From positions 1 through 44,534 of IMG/VR virus record IMGVR_UViG_3300007234_000023: a stretch of DNA of 44,534 bases. One strand, written 5' to 3'. Position numbers and translations under genes: made by a program. This DNA comes from a virus. The notes under the pieces were generated by a model that worked only from the letters and a program-made list of their open reading frames with translations, did no database searches and had not been told where the DNA came from. Positions 26,120-33,291 of this stretch are shown in pieces; the first letter of the stretch is position 1; every line of letters begins with the position of its first letter.

Positions 26120-27117
26120 CAGTCGTCTTCACTCGCCCAATCAGATACTACAGATGACAGGTCATCAACTAGGTCACTGACAGGTTCCTCTTTCTTCTTA
26201 GTACGTGTAGTTGGTTCGGCAATAGGGTCTTCAGCGGGCGCCTCTGCTTTCTTCTCTGCCCCATGCTGGTTACTTTTACCTTTACTCTGTGAGTACTCGT
26301 ACAATGAGTCAGATACATTATCTTCTTCGTCGTCCTCAGTAGGCTCATCAGAGCGTTTGATAGCTGGGGCACTAGGGAGCTTTGTTACACCGTCAGCCTG
26401 TGCCACAGTAATCTTAGTGTACATCTGTGTTTCTGGCCTACTTTGTACAGACCCAACGACTTCAAGCTCTTCGTCGCTTAACTGGCGAACTGGGGTAAAT
26501 ACCAGCTCCATAGAAGCTGCATTTTCATCGTAACGTACATTGGTTACTACAGTATCTGGAGACTCACCGTTAGATACCAAGAAACGTACGTAGCTTTCAA
26601 AGGGGTGCGTATTGCCCACGCCCTTACCAAACAGTGACTTAGCAGGTACGTTAAACTGGTACACGTTACCCTGCTTGTCGTTCTCTAGCATTACGGATAT
26701 ACGACGTTGGAATCTGCATGCACGAGCACCGTTGTCTCCAGACCCTGCAACGTTCATAGGGCACTCTTTACAGTTAGCGTGCTGCTTATCAGAAGCCTGT
26801 GCTTCTGGCTTGTCTCCTAGGTTGGACCAGCAGTTTGGCAAAGTAGCGTCTTTGTTAGGGTCGTACTTTTCTTTATAGTAAATACGAGACACAGAAGGCA
26901 GCATACCCACAATAATGCAGTTAAACTCTCCTCGTATGGAGTCGCCTATCTGTTCCCCGTTTACAATCTTTTTAAACGTACCGTTGGTGTTAGTCTGTAT
27001 CCTACGGTTTGTTACTGTAGAACTGCTAGCAATAGACTTACCTAATGCAGTTATCCGGTCAGACCTCGCAACTACTGGGCTTGACTGGTTTTCAAATATT
27101 GACATCTCGTTGCTCAT
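26119..27117 (-). CDS. Candidate single-stranded DNA-binding protein
   Basis: 332 residues with ribosome site GGAGCC. Four Cys (96, 116, 119, 134) in CWSNLG...NCKECP...ACRF form a probable zinc site, and IRGEFNCIIVGMLPS with YQFNVPAKSLFGKG suggests an OB-type core. The C-terminus is long, acidic and disordered and ends DWASEDD, the type of tail ssDNA-binding proteins use to recruit partners. The position beside primase, helicase and nuclease genes agrees. Family naming is by features and context, not by a clear motif. Confidence 0.7.
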   Translation of the reverse strand: MSNEMSIFENQSSPVVARSDRITALGKSIASSSTVTNRRIQTNTNGTFKKIVNGEQIGDSIRGEFNCIIVGMLPSVSRIYYKEKYDPNKDATLPNCWSNLGDKPEAQASDKQHANCKECPMNVAGSGDNGARACRFQRRISVMLENDKQGNVYQFNVPAKSLFGKGVGNTHPFESYVRFLVSNGESPDTVVTNVRYDENAASMELVFTPVRQLSDEELEVVGSVQSRPETQMYTKITVAQADGVTKLPSAPAIKRSDEPTEDDEEDNVSDSLYEYSQSKGKSNQHGAEKKAEAPAEDPIAEPTTRTKKKEEPVSDLVDDLSSVVSDWASEDD

Positions 27118-27125
27118 AGTGGCTC

Positions 27126-27524
27126 CTATTTTTTAGTTGTCGGTTTACGTACAGATATTATGTACTTTTTATTTGCTTGTAGACCAATAGGAATATCCTC
27201 TTGGTTTTCTTCTAAAAACTGCTTCATGTTGCCGTTGTGTATGCGTTTTTCCAACAAGAAGTAGGCGTCATGTTTTTTGACGTACTCATAGAACTCATCC
27301 CAGTCGCTAGTCCAGTAGCTAGAATGCACACGTCTGGTAACTGTTCCTTCTGGGGTCCTAAGACTATCTAGGTTCTCGGCGTTACAAAGGTCAAGTAGTT
27401 TTTCGGATACTAACTCCTGCTGCTTTTTAATCTTTGCTATCTCATCCTCGTGTTCCTTGATAGCACTCCTCATTTTTATGTATATACTAGCTAACTTGTC
27501 AGCAGTATATTCCTCGTTTTGCAT
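27126..27524 (-). CDS. Conserved phage protein of unknown function
   Basis: 132 residues. An N-terminal helical half (YIKMRSAIKEHEDEIAKIKK) is followed by a conserved LDSLRTPEGTVTRRV segment, then SSYWTSDWDEFYEYVKKHDA and LLEKRIHNGNMKQFLEENQ. I recognise this as a widespread protein of phage replication blocks with no assigned activity. It is the first gene after a promoter at 27552-27579, and its ribosome site is AACGAGGAGGA. It lies directly upstream of the ssDNA-binding candidate, eight bases away. Confidence 0.78.
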   Translation of the reverse strand: MQNEEYTADKLASIYIKMRSAIKEHEDEIAKIKKQQELVSEKLLDLCNAENLDSLRTPEGTVTRRVHSSYWTSDWDEFYEYVKKHDAYFLLEKRIHNGNMKQFLEENQEDIPIGLQANKKYIISVRKPTTKK

Positions 27525-27551
27525 AGACAGTCCTCCTCGTTAAGACAGTCA

Positions 27552-27579
27552 ATTCTACTATTAAACTATACATTGTCAA
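27552..27579 (-). promoter_or_regulatory. Sigma-70-like promoter for the 27.5-22.8 kb genes
   Basis: On the minus strand TTGACA (27574-27579) is followed after 16 bases by TAGAAT (27552-27557). It overlaps the last codons of the SNF2 helicase and points to the unknown 132-residue gene, ssDNA-binding candidate, HTH and primase. Confidence 0.6.
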
Positions 27580-29122
27580 GTACTTCTCTGTACAAATCAA
27601 TAATTTTATTATGGTGGTCGATGTTACTCTGCAACATGGTATACAGTTTGTTTTCTACTTCGCTCCCTTTTATATGTATAACAGTCATGTTGTTTTTCTG
27701 ACCGGGCCTATCAATACGGGCGTTAGCCTGTAAATACGTTTCCACGCTGGTTACTGGGGCATACCATATAATTGTGTCTGCTGCTGTAAGGGTTAACCCG
27801 TGCGATGCAGCTTGTGGCTGAATGATTAGCACCCTTGGGTTAGTCTCTTTTTGAAACGCTGTTATTATGTCACTGCGCTTATTGACTGATACCTTCCCAG
27901 ATATGATTGCTGAGGGTATTTTCTTCTTAGTAAGAAACTCATATAGCAATTCTATGGTATGTGTAAATGGCACAAACACTAGTACTTTGTTAGTTGTTTC
28001 CTCGATAGCCTCTAGTACTACTTGTAGGCGGTTCTTAACATCAAACTCTACGACCCCTTTATTGTCTGAATACACCGCACCCCCTGATATTTGCAGTAGT
28101 TTGTTCAGGTTAGTAGCTGCATTTACAGAAGTTACGCTTTCTCCAGCCGCCATCATAGACATTTCTTTTTTGAGTAGGTTGTAATACTTCATCTGCTGGG
28201 GAGTTAATGGGGCTTCCCTATCCACATACGTTAGTGGTGGTAAGTCTAAACATTGTTCCTTTTCAAAGCGAATTGCTGGCTGAAGAAGTTTGTGTACCTC
28301 CTTGTCTGCGTTGTACTTGGGGCGCCATATATACTGAGTAATCTTGTACATAACTTTATCCCTGAATTGCCCGAAATATTTGGGCGTGCCCTCTGGGTTA
28401 ATTAACTTCGCTAGACCGTACGCATCAAGGGGAGACTGTGCTGCTGGCGTACCTGTAAGCATCCATAACCATTCTACATTTGCGGATATGTCACGTAATG
28501 TTTTCCAGCGGGTAGTCTGTACATTTTTGTAGGCGTTCGCTTCGTCCACCACAATCATGTCAAACCCACCGTTAATTATCTCGTCCTTCACGACGTTCAC
28601 CCCATCAAAGTTAATGATGACGAACTCGCAACCAGCATTAAGCACTTTGCGCCTAGCTTCTGACGTGCCGTGTGCTACAGACACGCTTCTGTGCATAGCA
28701 AATGTAAAGAAGTCTTGCTGCCAAGCAGACTTCATAATTGATAGCGGGCATATAACAAGGACTCTCTTGATTAAACCGAGCTTCATAAGGTAGTCAGTAG
28801 CCCAGATAACTGATGCGGTCTTGCCTGTGCCTTGCTGGTTAAAACAAAAGGCTTTCTTGCGTAGCGTTAGGAATGCGGCTGTCTTCTTTTGGTGGTCAAA
28901 AGGTGTGTGCTTGCCAGTCCACTTGTAATCACGCTCGATTGTCGATGGTATGTTTTTGACACGTAGGTCTGCGAGTGCTTGCGCCTCTGTAAGCCCCCAG
29001 TGGATAGCTACGTCAAACATGCCATCAGTTTCTTTGAGTACCTTACTTTTCTGAATACGCTCTGTAATTAAATGTGGGCGCCTCGTACGTAGCACTATTG
29101 CTTTGTTGTCTACTATTTGCAT
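27566..29122 (-). CDS. SNF2-family DNA helicase/translocase
   Basis: 518 residues, a complete superfamily 2 core. Motif I is QQGTGKT (residues 96-102), motif Ia VICPLS, motif II DEAN (193-196) in place of DEAH, motif III LTGTP (222-226). The second lobe has VFVPFTHTIELL, QPQAASHGLTLTAADTIIW and QANARIDRPGQ, the SNF2 hallmark of motif VI. It should use ATP to move on double-stranded DNA and could remodel proteins or recombination structures at the fork. It is followed by a promoter and preceded by a PD-(D/E)XK nuclease gene, a pairing common in phages. Confidence 0.93.
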   Translation of the reverse strand: MQIVDNKAIVLRTRRPHLITERIQKSKVLKETDGMFDVAIHWGLTEAQALADLRVKNIPSTIERDYKWTGKHTPFDHQKKTAAFLTLRKKAFCFNQQGTGKTASVIWATDYLMKLGLIKRVLVICPLSIMKSAWQQDFFTFAMHRSVSVAHGTSEARRKVLNAGCEFVIINFDGVNVVKDEIINGGFDMIVVDEANAYKNVQTTRWKTLRDISANVEWLWMLTGTPAAQSPLDAYGLAKLINPEGTPKYFGQFRDKVMYKITQYIWRPKYNADKEVHKLLQPAIRFEKEQCLDLPPLTYVDREAPLTPQQMKYYNLLKKEMSMMAAGESVTSVNAATNLNKLLQISGGAVYSDNKGVVEFDVKNRLQVVLEAIEETTNKVLVFVPFTHTIELLYEFLTKKKIPSAIISGKVSVNKRSDIITAFQKETNPRVLIIQPQAASHGLTLTAADTIIWYAPVTSVETYLQANARIDRPGQKNNMTVIHIKGSEVENKLYTMLQSNIDHHNKIIDLYREVLDNV

Positions 29123-29141
29123 TATATTTTTCGGCCTTTGG

Positions 29142-29540
29142 TCATGTCTTTACGCCAGCTACGTTTAAAAAATCCGTAACTGCTTTATTTACCTTTAAGT
29201 TATGGGGGGCAATATGATACTCGTAACCATTGTGCGTTGCATACAAAGACGTGATTCCTAAGTTACCAACATCTATGGGTTCGGAAGCATCTGTATTATG
29301 CTCTGCCACAAACACCAGAGCACTTTTTTTGGCGGCATGTAGAGCCTCACCCATGCGTTGTAAGAGAAGCGCCTGTCCTCTAGGTACCCCAACCCCAGCG
29401 AGTTTTAGCTCCCCGAATATAAACACACGCCCGCCTATCTCATAGGCTACGTCTATATCGCTGGGTGTATAGCCATTTATTTTAAGGTTTTTAAAGTCCT
29501 TATTTTGTGCCATACGCTGTGGGAATTTTATTGTTGTCAC
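29142..29540 (-). CDS. Putative PD-(D/E)XK nuclease
   Basis: 132 residues, starting with GTG that overlaps the upstream stop (GTGA). The core fits the fold: Asp28/Asp30 in PSDIDVAYEIGGRVFIFGELK, Glu44 and Lys46 in ELK, and Gln56 in RGQALLLQRM. These nucleases cut DNA with a metal ion, often as resolvases or repair enzymes. It lies just before the SNF2 helicase gene. No close family name can be given and the ELK spacing is the main evidence. Confidence 0.7.
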   Translation of the reverse strand: MTTIKFPQRMAQNKDFKNLKINGYTPSDIDVAYEIGGRVFIFGELKLAGVGVPRGQALLLQRMGEALHAAKKSALVFVAEHNTDASEPIDVGNLGITSLYATHNGYEYHIAPHNLKVNKAVTDFLNVAGVKT

Positions 29541-29830
29541 TTGCGTTTTTTACTTTCACGCTTGCTAGTTTCAGAAACTAGGTTGCCTTTGGAATCACGT
29601 CTGAATGAACGGTTACGTGAAGCAGACTCCACCCTAGTACCATGAGAGTTTTTACCACCTTTATCCATAGCTTTTTTATGGGCTACATCTTTGCCATCAC
29701 CCTTGGTTACGCGTCCGTCGCGCATAGCCTTACGGCGTGCAGCGTTGCGTTGAGCACGCTTTTTCTTCTGCTCTTCGGTGCCTTGGTAATTGGCATACTC
29801 TTTACGGTAGTTACGTTTTTTACTTGGCAT
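29537..29830 (-). CDS. Small basic protein related to HNH endonucleases, probably degenerate
   Basis: 97 residues, about a third Lys/Arg, with ribosome site AGGAGCG. It parallels small phage HNH proteins that begin with NYxKEYxNYQGTEEQKKKRA and carry GDGKDVDHIKPLxKGG. Here the segment reads GDGKDVAHKKAMDKGGKNS, so the Asp before the key His is Ala and the Ile-Lys-Pro-Leu part is changed. The later Asn (SASRNRSF) remains. It may bind DNA without cutting. The comparison is from memory of the family. Confidence 0.65.
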   Translation of the reverse strand: MPSKKRNYRKEYANYQGTEEQKKKRAQRNAARRKAMRDGRVTKGDGKDVAHKKAMDKGGKNSHGTRVESASRNRSFRRDSKGNLVSETSKRESKKRK

Positions 29831-29841
29831 GTTCGCTCCTA

Positions 29842-30081
29842 CTAATGGATGTTTTTTGGCACACCCGGAAATGGGTTTTTCTTTTTTTCACACTGCATTT
29901 CTACCACACCTTTGCTTGTGCCCAAGGCTATGACTAGTTCTTCTAGGGTATACCCTAAAGAGTCTCCTAAATAGGCGAACACGTAGGCAAGGGCAGCAAC
30001 CGCTCTTTTGTCCTCTAGTTTATTTTTTCCCAGTACTTCTAGTATTTCATCTTTAAAGTTGTTCATTGTTTTATTAGTCAT
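29842..30081 (-). CDS. Small helical protein, unknown
   Basis: 79 residues with a strong site (GGAGGAAAT). Charged N-terminus, a hydrophobic helix pair (RAVAALAYVFAYLGDSLGYT), then a Lys-rich tail (CEKKKNPFPGVP). It overlaps the preceding small gene by one base and is followed by the basic HNH-like protein. No function is assigned. Confidence 0.65.
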   Translation of the reverse strand: MTNKTMNNFKDEILEVLGKNKLEDKRAVAALAYVFAYLGDSLGYTLEELVIALGTSKGVVEMQCEKKKNPFPGVPKNIH

Positions 30082-30269
30082 CAGTTTATTTCCTCCTCCT
30101 GCAACTCCTTTAACCTATCCTCTATTTCCCTACCTATACGTATGTAGTGGCTCTCGTATATGTAGGACGGGTTTTCCATTACATAATCAAGAAGCTCCAG
30201 TGCGCTCATATGTTTAATCTTTAACTCACTCATTTTAGTGCCGCCGCTATTTATCACTTCTTCACTCAT
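30081..30269 (-). CDS. Small acidic/helical protein, unknown
   Basis: 62 residues from ATG 30269, chosen because GGAGCGAAG stands in front of it; an internal ATG at codon 13 lacks such a site. Short amphipathic helices (SALELLDYVMENPSY, IGREIEDRLKELQEEE) without known motifs. It overlaps the next gene by one base. Confidence 0.65.
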   Translation of the reverse strand: MSEEVINSGGTKMSELKIKHMSALELLDYVMENPSYIYESHYIRIGREIEDRLKELQEEEIN

Positions 30270-30277
30270 CTTCGCTC

Positions 30278-30496
30278 CTACTTGTTAATGTTTAACTTAC
30301 CTAAATCATCAGCTTTTTGTTGTAAGTCTAATTTTAGCCTAGCTACTTTAACCTCCGCGTAGAAGGATTCATTAACCTGTCCCGCCAGCTTAGTTACTTC
30401 TCTAGCCTTTGGTATGTCCATAGTCCCATTTGCCACAGAATTTATAGACGAGCACAGAAATTCTCTTAGTTCACCTGTTGTAGTAATTTTTGCCAT
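30278..30496 (-). CDS. Conserved small helical phage protein
   Basis: 72 residues with ribosome site GAGGAAAATG. Its pattern MAKITTTGELREFL, ARE-TKLAGQVNESFYAEVK resembles a small protein I have seen repeatedly in phage early regions, function unknown. It starts inside the 3' end of the next gene upstream (31-base overlap). Confidence 0.72.
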   Translation of the reverse strand: MAKITTTGELREFLCSSINSVANGTMDIPKAREVTKLAGQVNESFYAEVKVARLKLDLQQKADDLGKLNINK

Positions 30497-30954
30497 TTTT
30501 CATTTTCCTCAGTTATGTTGTTTAGTTTTGATATCTGTCTAAGTATTGACTTCATTACAGCTAAGGTATCAGATGATACCCAGTGGTCTTTCCCTAGTAT
30601 CCATACGTGGTTTATTCCTTCAAACCTGCCTGATTTAAAAAACCACTCCGCCCGACAACCACAGTCCTCATGCCGAGCCCTATAATAAACCCAGCGTTTG
30701 TGTGATTTTGTTTTCATTAGCCCCTTTATCTCTTTCTCCCACTTCCTAGCCTGCTCTATAGACAATATGGTTGCTTTCTTAGTAGCTAAGTACCTCTCAG
30801 AAACTTCTTGGTTAAACGCCCTATAGGTACCCCACTTGTTACTAAGGTTCAGCCATGAGCCTTTCATGCCTTGCAGCTCCATGGAACAAGCATCACAGTA
30901 CCCTAGGTCATAGGAAAACTCCCCCCCACACCCACATATTAGGCACTGGCTCAT
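30466..30954 (-). CDS. Zinc-ribbon-containing protein, unknown
   Basis: 162 residues from ATG 30954, which has GGAGCGAAG in front; the longer frame to 31026 would overlap the nuclease gene by 76 bases. The N-terminus has CLICGCGGEFSYDLGYCDAC, a CxxC...CxxC pair that should hold zinc. The rest (KRWVYYRARHEDCGCRAEWF) has further Cys and a helical C-terminus. Its start overlaps the Cas4-like nuclease stop by four bases, and the two are probably co-translated. Confidence 0.7.
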   Translation of the reverse strand: MSQCLICGCGGEFSYDLGYCDACSMELQGMKGSWLNLSNKWGTYRAFNQEVSERYLATKKATILSIEQARKWEKEIKGLMKTKSHKRWVYYRARHEDCGCRAEWFFKSGRFEGINHVWILGKDHWVSSDTLAVMKSILRQISKLNNITEENEKWQKLLQQVN

Positions 30955-31625
30955 CTTCGCTCCTTCCAATGTGGGCATGTTTTGACTGGGCAGTACGCAC
31001 ATAGTGGACCAGACACTGCGTTCCATACCCCTGTTTCCTCTGCCACCTCAATGCGCTCTAGGTCTGGGTCAAACTGAGCTAAGTACGATTTAAGTAGCGG
31101 AGCTTCGTGTTTTTTCTTTACAAATTCGTTACTTACAACAAACGCCAACGCAGATTTAACTACTTCGACCTCTGGGAAATGCAGGAATGTAGCTGCTGCT
31201 AGCAAGTCTAACTGTTTAGTGTCCGCGTATCTCGCATTTTTGCTGGATTTATAATCAATCAAATAGGCTTTCTCACCATTAACTATTATTAGGTCAGCTA
31301 TGCCCCGCCACCAAGTATCATCAGCAAAAAACTTAGTCGCCCCATATTGGGTACCAGCTTTAGATTTAGATATACCCAATCGCAACTCACAATGCTTTGT
31401 TCCATCTATGTTTTTTATAGATTCTAGCGTAGGTTTAAGGAATTCGAATCCTTTTTCTAACGGAGTATCTGATTTAATGTATAGCTCTGCTGCCTTATGC
31501 AGTTTATTTCCATACCTAGTGGCTTCGTTACCATAGTCCTTAACATCTTTGGCTATTTTTAAGTGGTAGTATTTCTTTGGGCACTGTTTGAAAGTGCTTA
31601 AACTGCTATAAGACCATGCGTCCAT
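30951..31625 (-). CDS. Cas4/AddB-type Fe-S PD-(D/E)XK exonuclease
   Basis: 224 residues from ATG 31625 (TAATG overlap with the upstream gene). RecB-type catalytic residues are complete: His43, Asp111 in RGIADLIIV, Asp124 and Lys126 in LIDYKSSK, and Gln138 in KQLDLL. Cys15 near the N-terminus plus Cys209, Cys212 and Cys217 near the C-terminus fit the four ligands of a 4Fe-4S cluster, as in Cas4 and AddB. Such enzymes resect DNA ends in recombination or break down host DNA. No Cas genes are nearby, so it is a replication/recombination enzyme here. Confidence 0.87.
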   Translation of the reverse strand: MDAWSYSSLSTFKQCPKKYYHLKIAKDVKDYGNEATRYGNKLHKAAELYIKSDTPLEKGFEFLKPTLESIKNIDGTKHCELRLGISKSKAGTQYGATKFFADDTWWRGIADLIIVNGEKAYLIDYKSSKNARYADTKQLDLLAAATFLHFPEVEVVKSALAFVVSNEFVKKKHEAPLLKSYLAQFDPDLERIEVAEETGVWNAVSGPLCAYCPVKTCPHWKERR

Positions 31626-32002
31626 TAGTGTAAGTTCCTGTCGCGTTCTTCTTTGGCTAGGTCCATAGGGTCTGGGCTGCCCAATTCTCCCCAGTAGGAC
31701 CAACAATGAGATTCGTAGTCGGCTACTATTTTTTCGGCATAGTCACAAAGGGCATCTGACAGGCGTAATTTACCCACGTCGCCCGGATTAGTGAATTTAA
31801 TAAAATTTAGCACGTCACTAGCCAGCGATTCGTTACCGTCTATAGCATCAGCTAGTAGCTCCCAAGCTCCCCACTTATGCTCCAGAATCTGCCATGCCAT
31901 AGTTAGCACTCGCTTGGTAGGTTGGAAATACCCATTACGGATTACTTCACGTATCTCAGATTCCAACATTCGTTCCATTTCAGGTATCGGTTTCAAAATC
32001 AT
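31625..32002 (-). CDS. Conserved phage protein, unknown
   Basis: 125 residues. Ribosome site AACGAGGAG lies before ATG 32002. Largely helical and acidic (LADAIDGNESLASDVLNFIK, LRLSDALCDYAEKIVADYE), with Trp-rich SHCWSYWGELGSPDP. It overlaps both neighbours (ATGA upstream, TAATG downstream). No family recognised; it shares a transcript with the Cas4-like nuclease. Confidence 0.65.
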   Translation of the reverse strand: MILKPIPEMERMLESEIREVIRNGYFQPTKRVLTMAWQILEHKWGAWELLADAIDGNESLASDVLNFIKFTNPGDVGKLRLSDALCDYAEKIVADYESHCWSYWGELGSPDPMDLAKEERDRNLH

Positions 32003-32247
32003 AATGCTTCTCCTCGTTTAAGTTTCATATTGGCTAGGTTGTCTAGCATAACTTGTCTGCGTCTTGCGGTTAATGATTCGTCGTTATACTTACGGGTTCT
32101 GTAGTATACGTAGTCCCTTATAGTATTCACAGGTAACTGGTATCTGTCAGCCAGTATTTTTATCTTACTACTTTTACCCTGACCTTTCATTTCCTCGTAT
32201 TCCGCACGTATCTGCTGCACGGTTTCATATGGTACTGCTACTTTCAT
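31999..32247 (-). CDS. Small HTH DNA-binding protein
   Basis: 82 residues, ribosome site GGGGGGTAAG. A helix-turn-helix reads KIKILADRYQLPVNTIRDYV, followed by a basic stretch (YYRTRKYNDESLTARRR). It resembles phage regulators with a single HTH. It overlaps the SleB-type hydrolase upstream and the 125-residue gene downstream by four bases each. Its target is unknown. Confidence 0.72.
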   Translation of the reverse strand: MKVAVPYETVQQIRAEYEEMKGQGKSSKIKILADRYQLPVNTIRDYVYYRTRKYNDESLTARRRQVMLDNLANMKLKRGEAL

Positions 32248-32660
32248 CTTACCCCCCTGTAAAAAATATGACTGTCAATGGTTGTAGTTATCAGTTCTCT
32301 CTCTGCCCAGAATGGCGTATCAATGGTATCAGCATGGTAGTGCGTAGCTCCACCTACGTAGTCTGGGTACAAACCAAACTCATTCGCTAGTGTGACAATC
32401 CAAGCCTGACCCCATGCGGTAGTATCCGTAACATCTTCAGGCTTACCATCGCACCAGAAACTAAACTGACACTCATATCTCAGTGGATACTCCAGCCAGC
32501 TCACATACTTGCCCTGCTTTACGACAGCACAGGCATCATCTGGATAGCGGTCACTGACAATACGGTTCTCGATGACTTGAGCTACAGCAGCCTGCCCCTG
32601 TAGCGGCTCTCCTCTCGCCTCAAAGTAAACCGCCATTGCTATGCACAGCAGGGTATTCAT
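32244..32660 (-). CDS. SleB-type cell-wall hydrolase (Hydrolase_2)
   Basis: 138 residues. The family signature is complete: catalytic Glu14 in AVYFEARGEP, then QAAVAQVIENRI, WLEYPLRYECQFSFWCDGKP and GATHYHA. SleB-type enzymes cleave the glycan strand of peptidoglycan; in spores they act in germination, in phages they serve lysis or entry. It has no separate signal peptide. No ribosome site is seen: its ATG overlaps the stop of a 38-residue membrane ORF (ATGA), which suggests coupling. A second cell-wall enzyme in the early block, far from the GH24 lysozyme, is unusual. Confidence 0.88.
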   Translation of the reverse strand: MNTLLCIAMAVYFEARGEPLQGQAAVAQVIENRIVSDRYPDDACAVVKQGKYVSWLEYPLRYECQFSFWCDGKPEDVTDTTAWGQAWIVTLANEFGLYPDYVGGATHYHADTIDTPFWAERELITTTIDSHIFYRGVR

Positions 32661-32773
32661 TGTAATGCTGTGTTTATAGCTGCGTACAAAAGCATAGCAA
32701 TAAAAATCGCCAGCATGACCTTGCCAATGATTAGTTCTTGCCTACGTTCCTTTGGTGTCTTTTCTCTTTTCAT
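32657..32773 (-). CDS. 38-residue membrane protein coupled to the SleB hydrolase
   Basis: The ORF fills the gap before the SleB gene and ends in its start (ATGA). It is basic at the N-terminus (MKREKTPKERRQEL), followed by one hydrophobic helix (VMLAIFIAMLLYAAI). ATG starts at 32773 and 32779 are both possible. The missing ribosome site of the hydrolase is explained if this ORF is translated. It could be a small holin-like export helper or a membrane anchor; no homology is known to me. Confidence 0.62.
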   Translation of the reverse strand: MKREKTPKERRQELIIGKVMLAIFIAMLLYAAINTALQ

Positions 32774-32918
32774 TATCATCACCACTTAGTTTACGTTCAC
32801 GCCCTATGGCTCTAGTAAACTCCCCACACTTCGGGCAATACCAGCCTACGCGTGCTCTTGTTTCATAGTTAAGTATTTCTTCTTGCTTACTACCGCACCT
32901 ACACGGTATATGGGTCAT
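32742..32918 (-). CDS. Small zinc-ribbon protein
   Basis: 58 residues from ATG 32918, two bases after the preceding gene's end; a TTG start four codons earlier is less likely. Cys pairs CRC near residues 6-8 and CPKCGEF near 28-34 make a zinc ribbon, with a Lys/Asp-rich tail (GDDNEKRKDTKGT). It may bind nucleic acid or a protein partner. It overlaps the small membrane ORF. Confidence 0.65.
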   Translation of the reverse strand: MTHIPCRCGSKQEEILNYETRARVGWYCPKCGEFTRAIGRERKLSGDDNEKRKDTKGT

Positions 32919-32922
32919 AGTG

Positions 32923-33096
32923 TCAACCAATTTTACGTTTCCTTCTAGTCTTTACTTTTGTTGCTTCACGTCTGTTAATACGCTCGACAGCCTCGACAGC
33001 GCGTTCCATGCGCTCCAGCAAATCCGTTATGCCTTCGATAGCATCAAGTACCTCTTGTGCGTGTTCTTCTGTAACACGTATGGTTATCTCACGCAT
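32923..33096 (-). CDS. Small helical basic protein
   Basis: 57 residues from ATG 33096, which has GAGGAAAG seven bases upstream; an ATG at 33108 is in frame but lacks that site. Mostly one helix with acidic start and basic end (RINRREATKVKTRRKRKIG). Could bind nucleic acid. The family is unknown. Confidence 0.6.
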   Translation of the reverse strand: MREITIRVTEEHAQEVLDAIEGITDLLERMERAVEAVERINRREATKVKTRRKRKIG

Positions 33097-33126
33097 TTCT
33101 TTCCTCATTTAGTTAATTTAAAAGTG

Positions 33127-33146
33127 CGTGCCCATGCGGGGGCACG
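33127..33146 (-). terminator. Possible weak terminator downstream of the polymerase gene
   Basis: Arms CGTGCCC and GGGCACG flank a six-base loop; on the minus strand they are followed by CAC and then TTTTAAATT. The T-tract is short and offset, so termination is likely partial. It may reduce readthrough from the polymerase into the small genes. Confidence 0.4.
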
Positions 33147-33153
33147 ACTAACC

Positions 33154-33246
33154 TTATCGTGGCTTACTCGGTACAGTCTTGGTGCTGGAGAACGATGCTA
33201 TGCAGAACGTTACTACACCTTCTGTACTGCGGGTGTTAATTGTCAT
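33154..33246 (-). CDS. Possible 30-residue ORF between polymerase and small genes
   Basis: Begins MTINTRSTEGVVTFCIASFS behind GGGAGGTGG, a strong Shine-Dalgarno complement, though its spacing to the ATG is short. It lies in the only sizeable gap of this stretch and ends eight bases before the hairpin. No motif is seen. It could be a leader peptide or chance. Confidence 0.35.
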   Translation of the reverse strand: MTINTRSTEGVVTFCIASFSSTKTVPSKPR

Positions 33247-33291
33247 CCACCTCCCGCTGGGATTAGATAGGGAAAACCATGAAAATAAACC

